A DNA stretch of 64,000 nt from Favolaschia claudopus (Eukaryota > Basidiomycota > Agaricomycetes > Agaricales > Mycenaceae). The translations under genes and the position numbers were made by a program. Of the stretch, positions 57,658-64,000 are shown piece after piece. A model generated the notes under the pieces. That model was given only the letters and a program-made list of their open reading frames with translations, searched no databases and was not told the origin of the DNA. The DNA is taken from positions 992,001-1,056,000 of the forward strand of contig JAWWNJ010000090.1 of the NCBI GenBank assembly GCA_037176885.1. The letters are read 5' to 3'. Positions within the stretch are counted from its first letter, which is position 1; the number at the start of each line of letters is the position of its first letter.

Positions 57658-58070
57658 ACAACCCTCAGAACAAACAATGTCTTTATCGTCGACGGCGCAG
57701 CCATCTCCTGGTCCTCCGAGAGCAACCCCTCATCGCCCTTTCGTCCACCGAGGCCGAGTACATCGCTGCCCCTAGCGCCGCACTTGGTGTCCCTATTGAA
57801 GAACTCACCTCTTCGTCCTACTCCCCCATCCCACTCTTTTGCGACAATCAAAGCGCCATCGCACTCGCTATCCACGGGCTCATGAACTCCCGCAACAAAC
57901 ACATCGACGTCCGATATCATTACGTTCGCGAGGCCAACGACGACGGCACCGTCTCCCTTGTCTACAAGCCCACGGATGATCAAATCGCCGACGCCTTCAC
58001 CAAGGCCCTCCCTCGCCTCAAGCTTGAGTTCTTCCGCGAACAGATGGGACTCCGCGCGACTTGAGGGGAG
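57658..58070 (+). mobile_element. 3' end of a Ty1/Copia retrotransposon (RNase H end of Pol)
   Basis: Plus-strand pieces: NVFIVDGAAISWSS, then after a frame change EQPLIALSSTEAEYIAA, IPLFCDNQSAIALAIHG, NSRNKHIDVRYHYVREA, TDDQIADAFTKALPRLKLEF and a C-terminal FREQMGLRAT, stopping at 58064. These are the Copia RNase H motifs (ALSSTEAEY, CDNQSAI, RNKHIDVRYHxVRE, ADxxTKxL). A polypurine tract, GAGGGGAG, lies at 58063-58070 directly before the LTR. The element is 5' truncated within RNase H and frameshifted. Confidence 0.85.
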
Positions 58071-58440
58071 TGTTAGCGGAATAAGTCGGAACAAGTCAGT
58101 GCGGAGATCTGCACGCTGATCATGAGCAGGTCCCGAGCACCACCTTACGTGTCCCCGACGGCGCTCTTTGTTCTGCCCACATCCACGGCTGAGCGAAGAG
58201 CTAATAAGTTTATATTCATAGTGCCCGCACATCGACGGGACTTCACGCACATCAGCATACCTGCATATCCTCCCCACACCGTCACCTCCATCTACCCCCG
58301 ACCTCTTTTCTTAATATTTCCCTCCTTTCTTCCTCGCAACCGCATAAAAAACAGCGACATGATCGAGTACAGCGGCCTCTTGTATTTCAATGTATTTGGC
58401 TAGTAGTTGCACAGGATTTAGGAGAGAGAGGGTAGTAACA
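58071..58440 (+). repeat. 3' LTR of the Copia element
   Basis: 370 bp beginning TGTTAGCGG right after the polypurine tract and ending GTAGTAACA. The termini TGTTA...TAACA form the usual 5-bp inverted ends of a Copia LTR. A TATA-like or polyadenylation-type AT stretch lies near 58310-58340. No 5' LTR partner is found in this window. Confidence 0.75.
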
Positions 58441-58479
58441 CTGTATACCCCATGCGCTTTTCCCTGCGATATCTTGAGA

Positions 58480-58690
58480 AATTTACACCGTCAGGTTTGC
58501 TGGTTGTACTGGCACGAAGTGCGATTGTGCCCCTCTTCCCCGCAGACAGCACAGCGGCCCCGGGCTCGAGGACGAGTGGGCGGAGGAGGAGCTTTGATTA
58601 TCTCCGGCTTAGGACAAGTCTTGCGATTATGACCCGATTGTCTACAATTTCCACATCGGTCTACAGGGCAGGGTTAGATTAGGAAGATGA
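58480..58690 (-). pseudogene. Zinc-knuckle (two CCHC) exon, probably a transposase C-terminus
   Basis: On the minus strand an exon after a good acceptor (ctgccctgtag) encodes two CCHC knuckles: CGNCRQSGHNRKTC, a Pro-rich spacer (PPPPTRPRARG) and CAVCGEEGHNRTSC, then a stop. Such paired knuckles end Mutator-like and related transposases in fungi. An upstream exon up to about 59000 (KTANCKAFQFRATHTQST) may belong to it via an intron of about 53 nt. No transposase core is visible, so this is a remnant. The assignment to Mutator-type elements is inference. Confidence 0.5.
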
Positions 58691-60002
58691 TGAGCAAGGT
58701 AACAGGTGCGTACAAGTGAATTTAAAGTAGTTGATTGAGTGTGCGTTGCTCGGAATTGGAACGCCTTGCAATTGGCCGTTTTGTGACTATGAGCGACGTT
58801 TTGATTCACGTAGGCCGTACACATGTCATATTGGGAACATACGTTGGAACATGCGTCGTAGATCGTGGCTGAAGGAGAGCCTTTCGGTTCCTCGGTCTGT
58901 GGGCCCTGAGGCGGTGGGGGGCAACATAGCAATTGGCTGATTTTCATGTTGGACTTCCTGAGTGGACTGGAACACATACAAGGTTTTTATAATCGTGTCG
59001 TCGAATACGGCGCAGGGAGCTCTCATGTTAAGCGATGGAAGGAACCTAAGATGTTCAGGTTCAGATCTTGAAAGTTTAAGTAGGACTGAATTGACGGGTC
59101 GGATTCCAAAATCATCAAACCCTCCCCCTCCTCACCACCAGTTATGTACCAGGACAGATTGTTTGAGCTCAAGGCTCACACGCTTAAGATCGATGTCATA
59201 GTAGCAGATTATAGGGACGCTAAAAGACTGCTTACTAGGTAGGAAGCGTCGACTCTTAGTTTACTCAGACCCTTACTTGATGAAAAATCCGTAGCTTAGT
59301 TTGCTACTCGTTGCGAGCGCTTTGAATAGTGTCAGCTGGGTCTCCGAGGCACGGAGGAGGCCCAGCGTAGGCACCGAGGAGGCCCAGCGTTAGATAGAGT
59401 GGCGAGTGGGTGGGAGAGCCAATTTGAATAGATTGAGCAAGAGGTGAGCGAACTCTGGATCTGGCAATTTGATGTCGGCATAAGCGAGATCAGTGATCTG
59501 CCCCTGATCTCTTCCAACTCGCGGTGTATTTGCAGGAAAACCGAGTCTGAGGCAAAATGTGAAGTGGTAGCTGAGGGAAGTAACATTTGCTGACCCTCAG
59601 CAAGGTTATTCGCAGTTTTTTCGTTTCTTTGTATAGTCGTCCTAATAATAGAATTATCTAGTGCCTGAGTGTGTTGAATTTCTTGCTGAAAATAAAGGAA
59701 GCAGGGCCATATAGTAGGGTGGTACGACTACTCTGAGAACAATCTACCCACTGACAGCCTCAGCGGACGCGAAAACGTCGTAGAATGAGGTGATGGTTGA
59801 TGGCAACCGATGATCATTGCCTTTTCTGGGGGGGTTTGGGTGATGATTGATCCAGTGATCGCTCACCTCTTGACTCATCCGCCCAGTGACAGTGTTCGTG
59901 CTCCTACCTGCATTTTCACACATGTCAATTCCGCGCTATGCGCACAGTATGTTTCTATTCAATTCATACATTCTCAATTTACTGCCTTCATAGCGAGTCG
60001 AC
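58691..60002. other. Non-coding sequence between relics
   Basis: 1.3 kb without a supported gene. It contains a two-copy 22-bp direct repeat (unit AGGCACGGAGGAGGCCCAGC plus GT) at 59347-59390 with one mismatch. Confidence 0.4.
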
Positions 60003-60229
60003 TCCTAGTTGCGCGGGTATCCTTGGGCGGATGCGTCGTCGCCTCCTAGACTTTCCGGGTATCGCGCCCAAGGATCCTCGCATTGCGCCGGGAAGCCCCG
60101 AAGGGCTTTCTCCCGACTCCATCTAAGTCATTCATCATGGTGCAGCTGGAGCGCAATGCACAAATTGACGTTCTCCGGTGATCGAGGCACGAGAGTTCCG
60201 GAGAATAGGGTTTGTGCATGAGCGGAATG
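60003..60229 (-). repeat. Left arm of a large inverted repeat (foldback element)
   Basis: The reverse complement of this segment aligns through its whole length with 60838-61060. Shared words include CACAAACCCTATTCT, TCGTGCCTCG, GTCAATTTGTG, CCGGCGCAATG and AAGGATACCCGC. The arms are about 225 bp, visibly diverged, with a spacer of about 610 bp. There is no coding capacity. Confidence 0.7.
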
Positions 60230-60483
60230 CTCGGAGGTCACGCCGTGACTCTCCTCTTCATCTTCCTCCACGACCATCGCCTTTCTTAGGCGGCGAGGGT
60301 CGCATTTTTGCTTGCCCACCCACCCTCACCTTTAAGTTTTCGAGTTTACAAATTAAGTGTGCAGAGCACGACCGTAGTTTAAATTATCTTACAAGCAAAG
60401 TAGATTATTTTTTGTTCCGAAAGGTACGTTGTTTCTTTGTTCTTTTGGGCCAATGCGAGGCTGGGTATGGCACACGTCGCGTC

Positions 60484-60538
60484 GGCGCGCGCGGCGCGAG
60501 CGACCGAGCGCGCGCGCGCGCGCCTGTGCGCGCGCGCT
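60484..60538. repeat. Alternating CG tract
   Basis: Sequence dominated by alternating C and G, including 16 strictly alternating bases at 60508-60523 and 14 more (TGTGCGCGCGCGCT) at 60525-60538. Such tracts can adopt left-handed Z-DNA. It lies inside the spacer of the inverted repeat. Confidence 0.75.
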
Positions 60539-60740
60539 GCTCTTCGCTTGCACAGTTTTGGAGATGAATGGAGTTGAAATGTACGTAGAATGGGGCTTCA
60601 AACAAGTGCATTAAAAACCTTCTCGGGAAAACCTCGATGAGGGAAAACCACGAGTAAGGGAAAAAGCATCAAGATTGAGCAGAAGAAATATATGTAGAAG
60701 GAAAAGGAAAATTGTAAAACATAGCGGATGGGTGGGTGGG

Positions 60741-60900
60741 CCAAGAAAAAACCAGGGGCTTGAGGACCGCGAGCGCAGGCAGGGAGAGACGGGCGGGGTC
60801 GACATGAGAGTCAGAGAGAGAGACTCCGATCGTCGATCACCGCTGATCCACAAACCCTATTCTCTCGAACACTCGTGCCTCGTGGACGTGAGAATGTCAA
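60741..60900 (+). repeat. 160-bp direct repeat, copy A
   Basis: Identical base for base, by eye, to 61737-61896. It starts CCAAGAAAAAACCAGGGG and ends GACGTGAGAATGTCAA. Its last 60 bp are also the start of the right inverted-repeat arm. Confidence 0.85.
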
Positions 60901-61060
60901 TTTGTGGATTACGCTCGCTGACTCAGTCTGCATATGGTGGAGGCGGGAGAGAGCCCAGCCCCATGGGCTCCCCGGCGCAATGGGGAATCCTTCAGCGGTA
61001 CCCCCGGCCATGGTAGGAGTGTACGACGCGTCCGCAGAAGGATACCCGCTCAAAATAGGA
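60838..61060 (+). repeat. Right arm of the large inverted repeat
   Basis: Inverted partner of 60003-60229 (see that entry). It overlaps the end of direct-repeat copy A. Confidence 0.7.
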
Positions 61061-61243
61061 GTGCACGACTCGGACATACCTAAGAGGCGAGAGCATAGAC
61101 GACCGAGAGTAAGGAATTGCAGTTTGTCGAACATAAGCCACGATTGAATGAGCGACCGGTAGGACTTGACTCTTGAAAACCCCAGGTATCGACGAAATGA
61201 CGTGGAGACGCAGATGCCATAGAATGCAGGTATAAAATGCGAA

Positions 61244-61414
61244 GTGCAAAAGCACAATGAGATGCGGATGCGCGTGCGACAGCACGATAAACGGGGATGC
61301 GCGTGGAAAAGCACGATAAATGCGGATGCTTGTGCCAAGGCACATTGAATGCGAATGCAGGTGCAAGAAGCACATTGGAATGCAGGTGCAAAAGCACAAT
61401 GATTGCGGATGACA
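61244..61414 (+). repeat. 29-bp minisatellite with palindromic GTGC-N4-GCAC core
   Basis: Six consecutive units of 30, 29, 29, 29, 25 and 29 bp. Each begins with an imperfect palindrome: GTGCAAAAGCAC, GTGCGACAGCAC, GTGGAAAAGCAC, GTGCCAAGGCAC, GTGCAAGAAGCAC, GTGCAAAAGCAC. Each is followed by a RATRAATGCGGATGC-like spacer. It is not a CRISPR array: the spacers are repeats too and the host is eukaryotic. Confidence 0.85.
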
Positions 61415-61736
61415 TGCGATGCAGGAATACCTGAGTCAAAGGAGTAGCCGAAGGTACCAAACAGAAAGTTTGTTGACAAAGAGTTCGAGAGGGGGAGTGC
61501 AAGAGGTCGTAAGGCTTCTTGAATCCGCCCTGGAGCAAGGCATATGGCTTGAGCCTCACTCCATGCAAGGTAGACACCTCCGACCGAGTTCCGAGGAGCG
61601 ATGAGGAAGCTAGCATTGAAGTCGTCTAGATAGCAAACCCATTGGAGCAGCAATCAAAGATAGGAGGCGCGCGAATGGCCCCCGAGAAAAGTAGCCGACC
61701 AAAACCAAAGCCAATCCAGCCAACACCAGAGCTGAA

Positions 61737-61896
61737 CCAAGAAAAAACCAGGGGCTTGAGGACCGCGAGCGCAGGCAGGGAGAGACGGGCGGGGTCGACA
61801 TGAGAGTCAGAGAGAGAGACTCCGATCGTCGATCACCGCTGATCCACAAACCCTATTCTCTCGAACACTCGTGCCTCGTGGACGTGAGAATGTCAA
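61737..61896 (+). repeat. 160-bp direct repeat, copy B
   Basis: Identical to 60741-60900, 996 bp downstream. The shared part stops exactly at GTCAA; beyond it the two copies differ completely (tttgtgg against catctgtt). Confidence 0.85.
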
Positions 61897-62394
61897 CATC
61901 TGTTCACCGTGCAACTGCCCGTTGAGCTCTACAAGGATGAGAGCGGCTTCCTATGGCTGATGCGACGCTAACTTGGGAGTGTAAGGAATCGTCGTTCTTT
62001 CACAATACGGCTGAGCTTCCGCTGATGCAGAAGACAACCTTTCCTTTGCTCGCTATTCGCAACGCTTACAACGTTCACATTGAAGTTGAGAACGTGAAGT
62101 CAGGGCTGCTTACTGAAACGGCTCGCACCGCTGCTCTCGCCAACAACCGGAGGTTCCAGATGTTGGCCTGCCGCTGAAACCCTTGTACGCGTCAGGACGG
62201 ATGAAGTATAGGCTTGCGTCACGAATCCGGAGGTCTACGAAGTCCTGAGACCTATTTGCTTTGCTCTTACCAGCGCGGTCACGCTCGGGAAGGGCGCGTC
62301 GCGCTGAACCGACCCAGCCGCCATGCTGGCGGTCTAGAATCTGTGAGAACTGGCCTCAAAAGCGCCCGGGTAAGACTCTCGCTCCCTTTCTGCC

Positions 62395-62558
62395 GCCGAG
62401 TGTCACATCGTGCGTGCCTTTCTATTGTTTTTTATACCTGCGTACGCGGACTTTCACGTCCGCGTCGGCTCCCAGCGCCGAATGTCACATCGCGCGTGCT
62501 GCTTTCCCGACATGTTTCCTATACCTGCGTGCGCCGATTTGCACATCCGCGCCCGCTC
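62395..62558 (+). repeat. Two-copy tandem repeat, period 82 bp
   Basis: Units start GCCGAGTGTCACATCGTGCG (62395) and GCCGAATGTCACATCGCGCG (62477). Both share TATACCTGCGT-CGC and the following CAC-TCCGCG. Divergence is about 25-30 percent by eye. Confidence 0.65.
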
Positions 62559-63460
62559 ATTTTCTTGCATCGCTCTGTGTGGGTGGTCCTGTTCAGACCG
62601 GTTGCCAGGCTTGGCCAGACGCGCTACTCGCTTTGGGAACGATGCTCCTTTTGGGCTGTACTGCTTCATCTCATTCCTGGGCGACCGGTTCTCCACGCTC
62701 AGTCGCGCTGACCTCAGCCGCAGGTCTTTCACGGAGCCTCTTGGCTTTGCACGCCCGATTCGCATCAAGCGACTTCTGGCTTTCCCGCCCCCGAACCCGC
62801 GGCTAATAGGTTTGTGTCTTCTCCTTCCCTCTTTCTCTCCAAAATATAGCTCGAATGTCGGCTAGTAGGTGCGCTTCCGTTGCAATTTTCATGAGAACCA
62901 TCCCGCTCATTCCGACAGCCAGCTCCACGTCGCGCTTTTATCTTCATACCCGCCATGCCAACTACGGCCGACTCGATGGCATCAAGTTCGTCAACGTGAC
63001 GAAAATATGGGAAAAAGTGCATGAGAAATGCGATACAAGGGGACAACGCATATCGGCCCTTTCTGCAGTATCTTCAGCTTCAACGATATACAGTATGAGT
63101 TGGGGGCTCACAAACATCGAAGAAAACGCAATCTGTGGCGGAGTCAATTGCAATGGAACATGTATATCAAGTGCGACGCGCTGGGACCAGAATAGCTTGA
63201 AGTATGGAATCATGGAAAATGTAAACGGGAAATGACCTTCGGAGATATTTATTATGGTGTGAGCTAAGGCAAGCCGAGCTTGCGAGGCGGCCTAAGTGGG
63301 AGGCCACTCAGTGCCCTCGGGTCTTCTTGCTGCGTCCGGGTTCGGCTCGGCCCGCGTCCCAACGCCTTCCCGACTCGGTTTTTGCCGCCCTTTCAAACAA
63401 GGAGCCGCAAAACCAAAGTCGACCGGGACGGCCGAACCCTTCACAAAACCACAAAAGAAG

Positions 63461-63517
63461 GAGTGAATATTAAAGTATTCACTCTCATACAATCTCGAAT
63501 ATTTATATATATTCGAG
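63461..63517. repeat. Two adjacent perfect hairpins
   Basis: GAGTGAATA / TATTCACTC (63461-63469 and 63476-63484, 6-nt loop), then 9 bp later CTCGAATAT / ATATTCGAG (63494-63502 and 63509-63517, 6-nt loop). Both have 9-bp perfect arms. Confidence 0.75.
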
Positions 63518-64000
63518 CCCTTTCCTTCACTTTCCCGGATATCCCCGTTGTAGCAGCCTTGCCCTGCAGCCGTACGCGGACACGACAATTCTTATTTTAG
63601 TGGTCGCCCCTTGGGACACGAAGAGCACTGGTTTTGATCATGTGGCTGTGCTCGCTGGCTTGAGCCAGTCTCTCATGCGTCTCGGTCTCGGCTCTCCTCC
63701 AGTCTGGCAATGAAGTTCCGGGATACTGATTCACTGGATGAATTTGTTTCTTCCCACTGGAGTACTTCGGTCTTCTGGGACCTCCATCCAAATCGGCAAT
63801 GTGTTTAGCATTGCCTTAGTTTAGTCATGTACCCGGGACCCAGGAATATAAACAACGTAACTCAATCCAAAATCCGCAACATCTTGCTATGGGTTTTGGT
63901 CTTGGAAGATCTTGGACCATGTTCTACATGCCTCACAACTCACCTTATCCGCTGTCCCAAAGCCGATTCCTCCTCCCTCTCATTACAAGCGATTTAATTC

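Larger units (their letters stand above)
61897..64000. other. Repeat-like sequence without a supported gene
   Basis: Apart from the tandem repeat and the hairpins listed separately, this stretch holds several overlapping open frames (for example 62855-63235, 126 codons, MSASRCASVAIFMRTIPLIP). They show no domain, codon pattern or splice context that I can support. A piece at 63643-63715 partly matches the region near 40390-40560. Confidence 0.4.

Noticed and set aside
61244..61414. CRISPR-like array
   Set aside because: The palindromic repeats suggest it, but the spacers are also repetitive and the genome is clearly fungal; it is a minisatellite.
60811..61653. 280-codon minus-strand frame across the minisatellite
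   Set aside because: It is open only because the repeat lacks stops; the 29-bp period is not a multiple of three, so the frame carries no regular peptide repeat.
60741..61896. Complete LTR element bounded by the 160-bp direct repeats
   Set aside because: No TG...CA termini, primer-binding site, polypurine tract or target duplication can be seen; kept only as a finding.

Overview
The window comes from a filamentous basidiomycete, most likely an Agaricomycete mushroom. The evidence is dense genes cut by many 45-65 nt GT-AG introns, fungal-only families (Atg29, Zn2Cys6 regulators with a fungal transcription factor domain, a PKC with HR1-C2-C1 order) and agaric-type accessory families (an F-box/LRR-like protein, a T5orf172 protein, SPT5-like paralogs, an OTT_1508-like deaminase, HQD/DFE kinase-like proteins, and LINE, Copia and agaric transposase relics). 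I cannot name the species.

Positions 1-33.5 kb are a compact housekeeping block. In order: PKC1 (minus, 3' end outside the window), an unrecognised acidic protein (plus), endosulfine/Igo1 (plus), a Zn2Cys6 transcription factor (minus), Atg29 (minus), mitochondrial GatB (plus), a STYX-like pseudophosphatase (plus), a HUT1-type nucleotide-sugar transporter (minus), a ZNG1/COG0523 zinc-chaperone GTPase (plus), a second Zn2Cys6 factor paralogous to the first and inverted (plus), an OTT_1508-like deaminase (minus), BMS1 (plus), a Mis14/Nsl1-like kinetochore protein (minus), a Ppc89/Cep57-like spindle-pole protein (plus) and an F-box-like protein (plus). Several of these serve TOR/nutrient and stress signalling (PKC1, Igo1, Atg29). 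Others serve ribosome or organelle translation (BMS1, GatB) and chromosome segregation (Mis14-like and Ppc89-like, head to head).

After about 33.5 kb the character changes. There is an AT-rich degenerate repeat block, a relic of an agaric transposase, and a broken GH92 alpha-mannosidase that still has a signal peptide. Then come intact-looking accessory genes: a zinc-knuckle protein, a T5orf172/GIY-YIG-like protein, an unrecognised multi-exon gene, an SPT5-like KOW protein and a SET-domain protein. From 50.6 kb the sequence is mostly relics: a truncated 2OG-Fe(II) oxygenase-like gene, a decayed LINE, one kinase-like gene, a kinase fragment joined to the 3' end of a Copia element with its LTR, and a zinc-knuckle fragment. 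The last 4 kb hold non-coding repeats: a foldback pair, an identical 160-bp direct repeat, a palindromic minisatellite, a CG-alternating tract and twin hairpins.

The most unusual observations are 6-nt and 11-nt micro-exons inside the zinc-cluster motif of both paralogous transcription factors, start codons separated from the rest of the protein by an intron (PKC1, F-box gene), the Arg-to-Leu change in the STYX-like P-loop, and the 29-bp minisatellite whose units carry a GTGC-N4-GCAC palindrome. All protein assignments are from reading translations by eye; exon borders are inferred from splice signals and protein continuity.
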